A stretch of DNA of 64,000 bases from Jeotgalibaca sp. MA1X17-3 (lineage in GTDB: Bacteria > Bacillota > Bacilli > Lactobacillales > Aerococcaceae): NCBI RefSeq assembly GCF_021513155.1, contig NZ_CP090983.1:1892501-1956500 (forward strand), written 5' to 3'. Shown piece after piece: positions 1-9,049 of the stretch; the stretch's first letter is position 1; each line of letters opens with the position of its first letter. The translations under genes were made by a program, and so were the position numbers. The notes beneath the pieces were generated by a model that was given only the letters and a program-made list of their open reading frames with translations, ran no database searches and was not told the origin of the DNA.

Positions 1-411
1 AACGATAACTTCAAATTGTTCTGTTAATTCTAAACGTTCTACTATCACTGGTCCATTTTTACTGGCGGAGGCCAATGCTAACCTTATTTCTTTTTGTTGA
101 CAGTCTTCTAGTAATTGTTTTATTCCTGGTAGAATATTGGCAGGTGTTATCTGCTTAATTAGTTTTTTATATTGTTCATTTTTTTCGTATGCTAACTCTT
201 CTTTTTCTTCTCGTGAATAATCATTCGCTTTCCCACCATACTCCAAAATTCTTTCAAGTGAGTCCATTCGACTGATTCCTTTCAAATTTTCATTGAAATC
301 ACGGTCAAAGTCTATCCCTATTTTTTTACCCATTTCTTTCCATGCAACGTAGTGGTACTCTGCTGTATCTGTTATAACGCCATCTAAATCAAAAATAATT
401 CCTTTTAGCAT
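1..411 (-). CDS. pgmB: Beta-phosphoglucomutase, 3' end cut by window edge
   Basis: The first 137 codons of a HAD-superfamily beta-phosphoglucomutase, which converts beta-glucose 1-phosphate to glucose 6-phosphate in the cytoplasm. The protein opens with MLKGIIFDLDGVITDT, the HAD nucleophile motif DxDG with the aspartates at residues 8 and 10, and continues through a helical cap to LALASASKNG, the motif II serine region. AGGGAGG lies just before the ATG. It follows maltose phosphorylase on the same strand, whose product is its substrate, so the pairing is functionally expected. The C-terminal part lies outside the window. Confidence 0.93.
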   Translation of the reverse strand, partial: MLKGIIFDLDGVITDTAEYHYVAWKEMGKKIGIDFDRDFNENLKGISRMDSLERILEYGGKANDYSREEKEELAYEKNEQYKKLIKQITPANILPGIKQLLEDCQQKEIRLALASASKNGPVIVERLELTEQFEVIV

Positions 412-437
412 TTTATTCCTCCCTTTCTTAATGAATG

Positions 438-468
438 AAAAAGGAGACCAACTTTTTTGGCTCCTTTT
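438..468 (-). terminator. Hairpin between maltose phosphorylase and pgmB
   Basis: On the minus strand AAAAGGAG-CCA pairs with TGG-CTCCTTTT around an AT-rich loop and is followed by a T run. It sits in the 79-base gap between the phosphorylase stop and pgmB, so it may attenuate rather than end transcription, because pgmB has no obvious promoter of its own in the gap. Confidence 0.6.
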
Positions 469-490
469 AACTGTACAAATATTTGTCTAC

Positions 491-2767
491 TTATATATTT
501 TTTTGAAATTCATCTTTTACGGTAACTTTTTCTCCGTAAAGAATGATATCTAACGGTTTTCCTTCTTCTAGCTTTAAAATAATCTTGTCTTTTTCAATGG
601 TTACATCTAATAATCGGTCATGAAAATTAATCTTAAAGTCATAACCATCCCAACCCTTTGGAACAAACGGTTGAAAACTAAGTTGAGCGTTTCTTACTCG
701 CATACCTGCAAAGCCTTGGACAATTGCTAACCATGCACCACTCATCGAAGTTATATGCAATCCATCCTCGGTATCGTTATTGTAATTATCCAAATCAAGA
801 CGTGCTGTTCGAGCATATAGTTCCACTGCTTTATCTTCTTTACCCAATTCTGCAGCCAATACTGCATGAACACTTGGAGATAACGAAGATTCATGAACGG
901 TCAGTGGCTCATAGTAATCAAAATTCTTTTCTTTTTGCTCTTGTGTATAGCGATCCGGGAAATAGTACATGCTTTGCAATACATCCGCTTGCTTTATAAA
1001 TGGAGAACGCAATATTTTATCCCAAGACCAATGCTGATTTAAAGGACGAACAGAAGGATCCAATGTATCTACGCTTCTAATATCTTTATCTAAAAAAGTA
1101 TCGTGTTGTACAAAGATATCCAACTCGTCATCATAAGGAATATACATCTTTTCCACAATATCAGCCCAATGAATGAGTTCTTTTTCTGTAACGTTCAATG
1201 ATTTCTCTTTATGTTGACCGACAACTTTTTTAAACGTTTCAAGCGTATATTCTAACGTCCACAATGCCATATTATTCGTATGATAGTTATTATTTATATT
1301 ATTCTCATACTCATTCGGACCTGTCACACCATGAATCATGTATTTTTGATGGCGTTTAGAAAAATGAACACGATCTGCCCAGAAACGAGATAATTCAACT
1401 AAAACTTCTATCCCTTCATCCAGAAGATAGGTTTCATCTCCCGTATAATTGGCGTAATTATAAATTGCATGAGCAATAGCACCATTTCGATGGATTTCTT
1501 CAAAGGTAATCTCCCATTCGTTATGACACTCGACTCCGGTAAATGTAACCATTGGATACAACGCACCCTTCAAGCCTTGTTGCTGAGCATTATGGAAAGC
1601 ACCTTCCAATTGGTCATACCGATAGCGGAGTAAATTACGCGATACCTTTGGATCTGCAACTGAAAGATACATTGGTAAAAGAAATGCTTCCGTATCCCAG
1701 TAAGTGGCTCCCCCATATTTTTCACCTGTAAATCCTTTTGGTCCAATATTTAAACGACTATCTTCTCCATAATAGGTAGAAAATAATTCATATAAGTTAA
1801 AACGAACTCCTTGTTGTGACTCTTCATCTCCATGGATATTAACATCAGATTTTTGCCATCTTTCTTTCCAAGCAGTTGTGTGTTCACTCAAAAGTTGCTT
1901 TTGTCCTTTTTCTGCTGCCTTTTCAACTAGTTTCCGGGCGGTCCCTTTTTGTCTTTCTTCTGAAATATCTCGACTTGTTACAAGTGCAACATATTTGTTT
2001 AAGGTAACTACTGATCCTTTTGTAACTTTTCCAGAAAAACATTCTCTTACTTGTAATTTTTCACTTTCACTTTCTTTTTGGTCTAATCCTGTCACTTCGT
2101 TTATCATTGCACCTGTCACAGTAAACCGTTCAATACCAAAATCATTTGTCACCGTTTTAGCTGTTACAAACGCAGGTTTTTGAGTGCTTTCTTCTACTTG
2201 CTCCCAAAACATTTCATCATAATTGGTATCTTCATTATGAACACGGTTATCTAGACCGGGGCGCAAAGTAATTTCAGGATTTCCTTTTAGGACTTCTGCT
2301 CTCACTTGAATCGAAGCCGTTTCTTTTTCAACAATACTCAAGAAGCGATTAAACTCAAAGTGAATTTCAGTGGTTTTTTCTTTATTACTCCAAATAAAGG
2401 TGCGGTAAAGAGTTCCTTTGTACATATTAGACTCTAAATAAAATTCTCTAAAATCATCCTTCGCTAAATCAACTTTTTCTCCATCCACTTGAATGTCCAC
2501 TTGAATAAAGTTCATGGCATTAATTACTTTTCCAAAATATTCAGGATAACCAATTTTCCACCAGCCCACTCGTGTCTTGTCTGGATACCATACTCCAGCT
2601 AAATACGTTCCTTCATGACCATCACCAGAGTATCCTTCTTCAAAGTTTCCTCTTTGGCCCATATATCCATTTCCAATAGACGTTAAACTTTCCTGTAATC
2701 GTTTATCTTCGTGATGGAGGCTTTCCGTTTTAATTTTCCAGGGATCAACATCAAATAGTCTTTTCAT
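491..2767 (-). CDS. mapA: Maltose phosphorylase (GH65)
   Basis: A GH65 phosphorylase of about 758 residues, the usual length for maltose phosphorylase (phosphate plus maltose to beta-glucose 1-phosphate and glucose, cytoplasmic). The N-terminal beta-sandwich carries SIGNGYMGQRGNFEEGY; the (alpha/alpha)6 barrel carries GGATYWDTEAFLLPMYL and the general-acid motif TGPNEYENN with Glu486. No signal peptide. The reading frame can extend to a GTG at 2782, but that GTG touches AGAGGAG directly, whereas the ATG at 2767 lies 9 bases after GGAG; I chose the latter. Kojibiose or trehalose phosphorylase are relatives; the neighbouring maltodextrin enzymes and pgmB favour maltose. Confidence 0.9.
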   Translation of the reverse strand: MKRLFDVDPWKIKTESLHHEDKRLQESLTSIGNGYMGQRGNFEEGYSGDGHEGTYLAGVWYPDKTRVGWWKIGYPEYFGKVINAMNFIQVDIQVDGEKVDLAKDDFREFYLESNMYKGTLYRTFIWSNKEKTTEIHFEFNRFLSIVEKETASIQVRAEVLKGNPEITLRPGLDNRVHNEDTNYDEMFWEQVEESTQKPAFVTAKTVTNDFGIERFTVTGAMINEVTGLDQKESESEKLQVRECFSGKVTKGSVVTLNKYVALVTSRDISEERQKGTARKLVEKAAEKGQKQLLSEHTTAWKERWQKSDVNIHGDEESQQGVRFNLYELFSTYYGEDSRLNIGPKGFTGEKYGGATYWDTEAFLLPMYLSVADPKVSRNLLRYRYDQLEGAFHNAQQQGLKGALYPMVTFTGVECHNEWEITFEEIHRNGAIAHAIYNYANYTGDETYLLDEGIEVLVELSRFWADRVHFSKRHQKYMIHGVTGPNEYENNINNNYHTNNMALWTLEYTLETFKKVVGQHKEKSLNVTEKELIHWADIVEKMYIPYDDELDIFVQHDTFLDKDIRSVDTLDPSVRPLNQHWSWDKILRSPFIKQADVLQSMYYFPDRYTQEQKEKNFDYYEPLTVHESSLSPSVHAVLAAELGKEDKAVELYARTARLDLDNYNNDTEDGLHITSMSGAWLAIVQGFAGMRVRNAQLSFQPFVPKGWDGYDFKINFHDRLLDVTIEKDKIILKLEEGKPLDIILYGEKVTVKDEFQKNI

Positions 2768-2842
2768 ATTTCGTATCTCCACTCCTCTTATTATTTATTT
2801 TGTTGCCTGTTCTGAATACTAATCCTAACGTTTGAATGGTCA

Positions 2843-4156
2843 TTAAAACTCTGACAGTTTTGGCTCACCATAATGAATGAGAATCATTGGTTCTCCACTG
2901 GTTAAAAGAATGCTTTCTGATACTACATAATTTTCCCCATCAATTAAGTTTCGATACGTACCATCTGGCATCGCTACTTTTATTACATGATGTTTTCCAT
3001 CTAAATTAAAAATTCCCGTAACGTTCTTTCCTTGCCACTCATAGTTTCCTATTACGACATCTGTTTCTTTAGCAGCTTCCAGGGAATATCTCCCTTCACA
3101 AAGACACTCATCTTTTTTTACAGAATTCATCTGTTGAATCAACGGAGACAAGTCTAAATCTTGTCCTTCCCAAGGAATAGTATCCTTGTTAAATAAATCA
3201 GGTAATTCTCGGATTCCTTTTTCCTGACCCGCAAATAATAAGGTCGCTCCTTTTTGAAAGTAAAGAAAGCAAAGCCAATTTCGTACGGCTTGTGGGTCTT
3301 CTACATAACTACGAAAACGTGGATGATCATGATTTTCCAAAAATTTAAGCTTTACATAATTAACTGGATAAATGCCATCTTGAAACATTAAAATATTTAG
3401 ATACGTTCCCAATGAAATTTCTTTCCACAAATACTGTTCTAAAAATTCATAAACATCGTAATCGTACGTCATATCAAAGGCTTGATACAATTCATTGTCA
3501 GATAAACCAGTATTTTGTCGATCCCGATGCTCTCTAAGAAAACTTGTATGAACAGACTCTGCAAGCCAAATTGTTTCTGGGTTTACTTTTGCAACTTCTA
3601 ATCGAGCTTGTTTCCAAAACTCTAAAGGAATCAAACTAGCTACATCACAACGAAATCCATCTACTTTTTCTGCCCACATTTTTAGTGTTTCAATTTGGTA
3701 GGTCCATAAATCTTTGTGCGAATATTCCAAATCAACGATGTCATACCACTCGCCTACTTTATTTCCCATCTGTCCTTTTGGTCGTTTGTAAAACCATTCA
3801 GGATGTTCCTTCGCTAACACAGAATCAGGAGATGTATGGTTATATACGACGTCGATCATCACTTTCATTCCTAGTGCACGAACTTCTTCTACTAACAACT
3901 CAAAATCTTCCATCGTTCCATATTCAGGATTGATTCCACGATAGTCTTGAATCGCGTAGGGACTTCCATCCACACCTTTACGCATTTCTTTTCCAATTGG
4001 ATGGATTGGCATCAGCCAAATAATGTCTACACCCAGTCCTTTAATTCGTGGTAAATCTGGTAAAATAGAAAGGAACGTTCCTTCTTCGGTATGATTGCGT
4101 ACATAAATACTGTAGATTACTTTATTACGCAAATGAATATCTGTATCGAATGCCAT
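2843..4156 (-). CDS. Alpha-amylase family protein (GH13), cytoplasmic
   Basis: A short (437-residue) GH13 enzyme expected to hydrolyse alpha-1,4 bonds of maltodextrins. The catalytic triad is visible: nucleophile Asp171 in GFRCDVAS, acid/base Glu200 in WLAESV and Asp277 in ENHDHPR; region I is MIDVVYNHTS. The C-terminal all-beta domain is compact. No signal peptide, so it acts inside the cell on imported dextrins. AAAGGAG precedes the ATG. It lies 35 bases after the oligo-1,6-glucosidase and before maltose phosphorylase, consistent with one operon. The exact product specificity cannot be read from the sequence. Confidence 0.9.
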   Translation of the reverse strand: MAFDTDIHLRNKVIYSIYVRNHTEEGTFLSILPDLPRIKGLGVDIIWLMPIHPIGKEMRKGVDGSPYAIQDYRGINPEYGTMEDFELLVEEVRALGMKVMIDVVYNHTSPDSVLAKEHPEWFYKRPKGQMGNKVGEWYDIVDLEYSHKDLWTYQIETLKMWAEKVDGFRCDVASLIPLEFWKQARLEVAKVNPETIWLAESVHTSFLREHRDRQNTGLSDNELYQAFDMTYDYDVYEFLEQYLWKEISLGTYLNILMFQDGIYPVNYVKLKFLENHDHPRFRSYVEDPQAVRNWLCFLYFQKGATLLFAGQEKGIRELPDLFNKDTIPWEGQDLDLSPLIQQMNSVKKDECLCEGRYSLEAAKETDVVIGNYEWQGKNVTGIFNLDGKHHVIKVAMPDGTYRNLIDGENYVVSESILLTSGEPMILIHYGEPKLSEF

Positions 4157-4191
4157 AAAATTCTCCTTTCATTTTTATAAGTTTTTATTGA

Positions 4192-5886
4192 TTACTCATA
4201 AATAGTTTGTAGAACAACAGCTCCGTACGGTCCTAGCTTTACACACCCTTTTTCAATTTTAATTCCTTCATTTTCTAAAATAATTCGACGATAGCCTTCA
4301 GGTGCTACCTCTGGTAAATAATATTCTTGATGATCCGCAGTAACATTGCACACTACTAGCCCACTTTTATTTCCCCATACTCGTTCATAAACAAATAGTT
4401 GATTAGGTGTCTTCATCATTTTATAGGTTCCATAAATAAATAGATCGGTTCGTTTTAAGTTTAAGACGTCTTTATAGTAAGATAAAACACTGAATGGATT
4501 TCTGACTTGAGATTTCACTGTATAAGTAGGTTCCAAATTGACCCCACTCCAAGGTTTAGTGCCAGAAAATCCTGCAAATTCTCGGTCATCCCACTGCATA
4601 ACCCCACGACTAGCATCTTTTGATGACTCCCGTAAATTATAGAGCGCCCATTCTTTATTATAATCGAGCTTTAAAGCTTTTTCGTAAAACGATTTAGCCT
4701 CTGGAGCATGGAAATCTTCGATATCATCCATATACAGGTTTTTCATTCCAATTTCTTCTCCGTAGTAAATAATCGGAATCCCTTTTTGAAGGTACATCAA
4801 GGTTGCTAACATTTTCGCACTATTATTCCGGTAAATTTCACTATCACCTAAACGCGAAATTGCTCGGGGAATATCGTGGTTGTTCCAATACAAAGTTGGT
4901 CCACCCACATCTGCCATAACAGATTGCCACTCCTCCATATTATCTTTAAAAGCACTATATAAAAGAGATGATTTTTGTAGGTTACTATTTAAACGAGGAT
5001 CTTTTGAATCTTCATCCATCGTAAAGTATCTAAAAGTAATGACAGAATTGCATCCACCTTCTTCTGGATCGCAATAAGAACGAGCCAAGTTGACATCCGC
5101 TGAAGCTGCTTCTCCTAAAATATAAACATAAGGATACCGTTCTCGTAACTCTGTAGTAAATTGCTTCATATATGTATTAACTTTGGGTAAATTGGAGTAA
5201 TATTGTTCCGCCAATCCAATTTCACCTTCTGGAAGATCAACATCAGGATATCCAGTCTCTTTCTCGATATGAATAAAGGCATCCAAGCGGAATCCATCGA
5301 CCCCTTTCCCCATCCAAAAACAAGCAACATCTAATAACGCTTGTCTGACTTCTGGATTTTTCCAATTTAAATCCGGCATTTCTTTAGCAAACAAATGAAA
5401 GTAGTATTGATCTCCGTTGGGTTCCTTTTCCCATACGGGTTCACGAAAATATCCTTGCCAATTATTTGGTGCTTTTAATCCACCATTTTTTCCATCTTTC
5501 CAAATGTAATAATCGCGATAAGGATTATCTTTTCCTTTTAAAGCTTCTTGAAACCACGGGTGCTGGTTCGACGTATGATTCAATACTAAATCAAAAACAA
5601 TTCGAATCCCGCGATAATGGGCTTCTTCAATCAACCGTTCAACATCCTCCATCGTACCAAACTGAGGATCAATCTCTTCGTAGTTCGCTACATCATACCC
5701 ATTATCTATTTTGGGAGATAAAAAAATTGGATTCATCCAAATCGTATTCGCTCCCAAACTTTGTATATAATCTAAACGCCCAATAATTCCTTTCACATCA
5801 CCAACACCATCACCATTGCTATCTTGAAAACTCATCGGATAAACTTGATAGATAATTACACTGTGCCACCATGGAAAGTTACTCAT
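4192..5886 (-). CDS. malL: Oligo-1,6-glucosidase / alpha-glucosidase (GH13)
   Basis: A 564-residue GH13 alpha-glucosidase of the oligo-1,6-glucosidase group, releasing glucose from isomalto- or malto-oligosaccharides in the cytoplasm. It begins with the family start WWHSVIIYQVYPMSFQDSNG; the triad is Asp202 (GFRLDAF), Glu259 (ILGEAAS) and Asp338 (NNHDIPR). Length is typical of the family. It is the first gene of the minus-strand maltose operon, followed by the amylase and phosphorylase. Related dextran glucosidases and trehalose-6-phosphate hydrolases share this fold, so substrate preference is inferred from context. Confidence 0.87.
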   Translation of the reverse strand: MSNFPWWHSVIIYQVYPMSFQDSNGDGVGDVKGIIGRLDYIQSLGANTIWMNPIFLSPKIDNGYDVANYEEIDPQFGTMEDVERLIEEAHYRGIRIVFDLVLNHTSNQHPWFQEALKGKDNPYRDYYIWKDGKNGGLKAPNNWQGYFREPVWEKEPNGDQYYFHLFAKEMPDLNWKNPEVRQALLDVACFWMGKGVDGFRLDAFIHIEKETGYPDVDLPEGEIGLAEQYYSNLPKVNTYMKQFTTELRERYPYVYILGEAASADVNLARSYCDPEEGGCNSVITFRYFTMDEDSKDPRLNSNLQKSSLLYSAFKDNMEEWQSVMADVGGPTLYWNNHDIPRAISRLGDSEIYRNNSAKMLATLMYLQKGIPIIYYGEEIGMKNLYMDDIEDFHAPEAKSFYEKALKLDYNKEWALYNLRESSKDASRGVMQWDDREFAGFSGTKPWSGVNLEPTYTVKSQVRNPFSVLSYYKDVLNLKRTDLFIYGTYKMMKTPNQLFVYERVWGNKSGLVVCNVTADHQEYYLPEVAPEGYRRIILENEGIKIEKGCVKLGPYGAVVLQTIYE

Positions 5887-5937
5887 ATGATTGCCTCCTT
5901 TTGAGGTTTATGTTCTCTCTTTTAGCTTACCTTTAAA

Positions 5938-5951
5938 CGGTGACGATAACA
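5938..5951. promoter_or_regulatory. Weak cre-like / LacI-type operator candidate
   Basis: Upstream of the maltose operon the minus strand reads TGTTATCGTCACCG, with the central CG and left half resembling the catabolite-responsive element (TGNAANCGNTNNCA) but with mismatches on the right. A CcpA or MalR site would make sense here. The match alone is weak. Confidence 0.25.
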
Positions 5952-5997
5952 ACTAGAACCCTTTCAAAATAGAGTTAAATATCCTTTAATGAAACAA

Positions 5998-6031
5998 ATA
6001 AAAAGTGAAGACCGGAGTCCTCACTTTTTAT
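5998..6031. terminator. Bidirectional-looking hairpin downstream of M20 peptidase
   Basis: ATAAAAAGTGA-AGAC and GTC-CTCACTTTTTAT form a long stem around CGGA, with A and T runs on both flanks. It lies immediately after the stop of the M20 peptidase gene on the minus strand and ends that transcript before the maltose operon. Confidence 0.8.
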
Positions 6032-6033
6032 AA

Positions 6034-7647
6034 TTATTTAGCTGTATCCATCAAATAGTGGAAGAAACGTTCAAACAAAATTGGCATTTCTTCAAAAGCA
6101 TTTTTCTTATTCAATCGTTCATAATATTTATGAGGATCTTTTCCATACGGTCCTACAACCATTGTAGGCAAGTTCAACTCTTGCATTTGTTTAAAGGGAA
6201 TCGAATATTCATCTCCTAAAATCGGTGCATTCTCTTCGAAAACTTTATATTCACTTTCGTCTCCTTGGTATGCAGTATAACTCATATCACAAAGGCCATT
6301 AAAATAATGAACACGTTGTGCTGGGAAATGTACAACTTCTCCAGCAATTTCCAATAATTTCTCATTACATTCTTCAATAAATTCATCTCCACTAAACGAA
6401 ACAGCAGGATAGTACGGTGGAGCTAAGAGAAGAACAACTGCTGGAGCAAGCTCTTTACAAGCCATCATCAAAGAATCCGCAATTCGTAATGACTTTTCAC
6501 GTACATCCCAATCAGAATTTTGTACAATATCCGCTTCAATACGCTCAATGGCAGCTTCTCCCATTTTATTTTTAGCATATCGCAGTAATTCGTCATAACG
6601 AATCACACGTACTTCGCCCATTGGTTGGATATCATACTGCTTACACTTTTCTTCGTAGTGATGATTCGCTTTCTCTACTGCCGTTTGAGCAGTTTGTTCG
6701 TACAGCGAATAAATTTCGGCAATACTCCGTTTCATTTGAAACACATTAAATAAAATAGACGTACGTAAAGGAGTTTGTACGGAATAGGATAAAAGCATGT
6801 CCTTTTGTTGCAAGACTACAGGTGGTTGCATTTTTTCTCCTAAATCACTTTCCAGAAACGCTTCATTCCATTCCATTTCTTGCGTTAAGAAGCTAGCTAA
6901 GTAAGGAGAGGTGATTCCTGAAAGAGGTTCTCCTGCGTGTGTTTCTTTTCCATAAACTAGAGCTCCTAATAAAACTTTCCCAACCGTACCTGTGTAAATG
7001 GTGAAATGATTATCTCGTGGATCATTTCGGAATACCGGCTCGGTCAAAATTCCCATTTGATAGTCTAAGTTATATTTTTCTTTTAACGCTAACAAATGTG
7101 GAGTTGCTGCGCGCATCCCTTCCGAGTTCACTTCTTCATCACAAACTGCTAAAAAGACAATATTTAGTTTCCATTGTTCTAGAATGGCTTTCTCTAGGGT
7201 TTGCATATTGAGAGCAACCCCCATTTTCATATCCATAACTCCTCGGCCAAATAAATATTCTCCCGATTTAATATCTTCTTGCACTTCTTTGGGTGCATGC
7301 TCTATATTTTTTTCAAAAAAAGCGGTTAGTAATTCTGGTTGAGTTGCTAAGGATTGCTGTTCTCCGAAATCTTCTATCGGAACCGTATCAAAATGTCCAA
7401 ATACGACTACCGTTTTAGTAGCTTCTGGATGCAAGTATAAAGCAGATAGGGAGGAGCGTTTTTCACTTAAAGCTACCAAACTGATTTGGTCTGGATGCTC
7501 TGAAAAATAATCCAATGCTAGTAATTCTTCTCGTAGACGATGTGGGAAAAGACGTTCTCCTTCTGAAAGAGTAACACTGCCCCAACCAACCAGTTTACTA
7601 AGTAATTCTTGTAATTGTGTTTTTGTTTGCCATTTTGGTTCTGACAT
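6034..7647 (-). CDS. RocB-like M20 family peptidase
   Basis: A 537-residue member of the M20 metallopeptidase family, closest in layout to the RocB branch linked to arginine/amino-acid use in Bacillus. Metal-ligand motifs are present: VVFGHFDTVPIE, GRGVMDMKMG and FLAVCDEEVNSEGM (catalytic Glu and ligand Glu); a C-terminal VVGPYGKDPHKYYE supplies a late His. A lid/dimerisation region separates the two metal-binding halves. No signal peptide, so cytoplasmic. AAAGGGGATTAGAAT precedes the ATG. Neighbours do not indicate a substrate. RocB itself is biochemically poorly defined, so no reaction is assigned beyond amide/peptide hydrolysis by family. Confidence 0.85.
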   Translation of the reverse strand: MSEPKWQTKTQLQELLSKLVGWGSVTLSEGERLFPHRLREELLALDYFSEHPDQISLVALSEKRSSLSALYLHPEATKTVVVFGHFDTVPIEDFGEQQSLATQPELLTAFFEKNIEHAPKEVQEDIKSGEYLFGRGVMDMKMGVALNMQTLEKAILEQWKLNIVFLAVCDEEVNSEGMRAATPHLLALKEKYNLDYQMGILTEPVFRNDPRDNHFTIYTGTVGKVLLGALVYGKETHAGEPLSGITSPYLASFLTQEMEWNEAFLESDLGEKMQPPVVLQQKDMLLSYSVQTPLRTSILFNVFQMKRSIAEIYSLYEQTAQTAVEKANHHYEEKCKQYDIQPMGEVRVIRYDELLRYAKNKMGEAAIERIEADIVQNSDWDVREKSLRIADSLMMACKELAPAVVLLLAPPYYPAVSFSGDEFIEECNEKLLEIAGEVVHFPAQRVHYFNGLCDMSYTAYQGDESEYKVFEENAPILGDEYSIPFKQMQELNLPTMVVGPYGKDPHKYYERLNKKNAFEEMPILFERFFHYLMDTAK

Positions 7648-7956
7648 ATTCTAATCCCCTTTAAATTTTTTAGTAGAAATGATTATTGCATAGCCACCAT
7701 TATAACTGATTTCAATAAAAAAGAAAAAGACTACTCTTTTTTTACTTCAAGCCGTCTTCCTTGTCATACTAAAGCCAATAAACATGGATGACAAACGAGA
7801 GCTTTTTAAATTGGTTTCATTGGAGTAGGCAACATGGCGATCGTAAAAGTAGAAGAAACGGATTTGTGACATTCGATTTTAGCTTCTGTTGAAGCTTTCT
7901 AGTTCGTTTAGAAGATATAAGGAGAGAAAAGCGACTATTTCCTACACAAATCTTTT
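7648..7956. other. Intergenic DNA with no supported gene
   Basis: The 5' flank of the M20 peptidase gene on the minus strand includes a TATAAT-like element around 7709-7714. Beyond about 7740 I find only very short open frames without convincing ribosome sites, so no gene is called. The ATTAGGACA array begins at 7957. Confidence 0.4.
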
Positions 7957-8222
7957 AATTAGGACAAGTTTCTTTTCATTTACCTCTTACCTGTCTAAAT
8001 AAAGCTTTATTAGGACAGGTATCAAAGTAATCAGTACTTCTTTGTCTTAATAAACACTTATTACTCTAAAAAACGGGTTTATTAGGACAAGGATGGATTC
8101 TATTTTATTTGATTGTCCTATTCTAATTCCAACGCTCCCTTTTTCCTTGTTTTTAAGAGTGATTAGGACAGGTTAAAGCCTGTTTTACCAATCCGTGTCC
8201 TAATTCAACTTGTATTAAGACA
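7957..8222. repeat. ATTAGGACA repeat array 1
   Basis: Copies of ATTAGGACA or its variant ATTAAGACA lie in both orientations: 7958-7966, 8010-8018, 8082-8089, 8162-8170, 8214-8222 forward; 7992-7998 (degenerate), 8043-8051, 8113-8120 (partial), 8196-8204 reverse. Several are arranged as inverted pairs: 7989-8020 is a near-perfect 32-base palindrome (ACCTGTC...GACAGGT), 8042-8055 pairs with 8077-8090, and 8162-8170 pairs with 8196-8204. The array fills the gap between perR and the M20 peptidase gene. The same motif forms array 2 at 27 kb. Function unknown. Confidence 0.8.
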
Positions 8223-8316
8223 AGGGTTGATGAAAACATTAAAAAGTAGTCTTAATAAATAAATTCTAAAGTTTTCCCTTTCAAAAGGAGCTTTTTATAA
8301 TATTTATTCAACAAAA

Positions 8317-8344
8317 AAAGATGGAGCATTTCTGCTTCATCTTT
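8317..8344 (-). terminator. perR terminator overlapping its stop codon
   Basis: On the minus strand AAAGATG-AGC and GCT-CATCTTT form the stem, followed by a run of seven T. The TGA stop of perR lies inside the left arm. Confidence 0.8.
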
Positions 8345-8813
8345 CTTCAGGAGCAACCTTCTCTTTTTCCTGAGAATCTTGCTCTTCTATTTCTAAACAA
8401 GTAGAACAAGTACCATACACTTCCATCCGATGATGGGTAGCTTCAAATCCAATCAGATTTTTTGCTACCATATCAACATCATCCAAAACAGGATAATATA
8501 AATCAGTAATATCTCCACACTCTTCACAAATAGCATGATAATGTTGGGTCGAGGTGAAGTCAAATCGGCTAGATGCATCTCCATAAGAGAGTTCCTTTAC
8601 AAAACCAACTTTAACAAATAACCTCAAGTTATTATAAACAGTCGCCGCACTCATATTGGGAAAACGACCAACTAATGCACGATAAATTTCATCCGCGGTT
8701 GGATGCGACTCACACGTTACCATATATTCTAAAATCGCTTCTCGTTGAGGAGTGACCCGTATTTTTTTCTGTTTTAGTTTTTGGATGGATTCAGCTACTA
8801 AACGTTTATTCAT
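8337..8813 (-). CDS. perR: PerR/Fur family peroxide-responsive repressor
   Basis: A Fur-family metalloregulator. The winged-helix half has TPQREAILEYM and HPTADEIYRAL, recognition region SAATVYNNLRLF; the dimerisation half has SSRFDFTSTQHYHAICEECG and YGTCSTC, giving the two CxxC zinc pairs. The RFDF aspartate and HYHAIC are typical of PerR rather than Fur or Zur, so it probably senses peroxide through bound iron/manganese and represses oxidative-stress genes. The frame can extend to a TTG at 8831, but SD-like AGGG stands about 8 bases before the ATG at 8813. A Per-box-like sequence lies upstream, suggesting autoregulation. Confidence 0.9.
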   Translation of the reverse strand: MNKRLVAESIQKLKQKKIRVTPQREAILEYMVTCESHPTADEIYRALVGRFPNMSAATVYNNLRLFVKVGFVKELSYGDASSRFDFTSTQHYHAICEECGDITDLYYPVLDDVDMVAKNLIGFEATHHRMEVYGTCSTCLEIEEQDSQEKEKVAPEER

Positions 8814-8858
8814 TGCCATCCCTACTTTCAAAAATTTGTAATTTTATAGGTGTTTCTA

Positions 8859-8873
8859 TTATAATCATAACTT
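8859..8873. promoter_or_regulatory. Per-box-like site
   Basis: TTATAATCATAACTT matches the PerR consensus TTATAATNATTATAA at 11 of 15 positions, with an intact left half and centre. It lies between the divergent perR and the aromatic-acid-exporter-like gene, where a PerR operator would be expected. Assignment is by resemblance only. Confidence 0.45.
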
Positions 8874-9049
8874 TTCTGATTCATTTTGCAACAGTTAAGA
8901 TTATTGATTTTATTCAAAGCCTTTCTCGTGGGTTCGCTTTCATAAAAAAATTGAAGTTATTGCTCCAATTCACTTCCTATTATGTTTCTTTCCCTTTATA
9001 CTTACAAGCAGATGAATTACTAAATAATAAATCGGAGCTGAATCTATTT

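Noticed and set aside
7957..8222. CRISPR array
   Set aside because: The motif is only 9 bases, occurs in both orientations and has irregular spacing; there are no cas genes nearby.
8813..9049. Coding extension of the aromatic-acid-exporter-like protein back to 8813
   Set aside because: The frame is open, but this part overlaps the perR start and its promoter region; homologues begin near the ATG at 9050, which has GGAG upstream.
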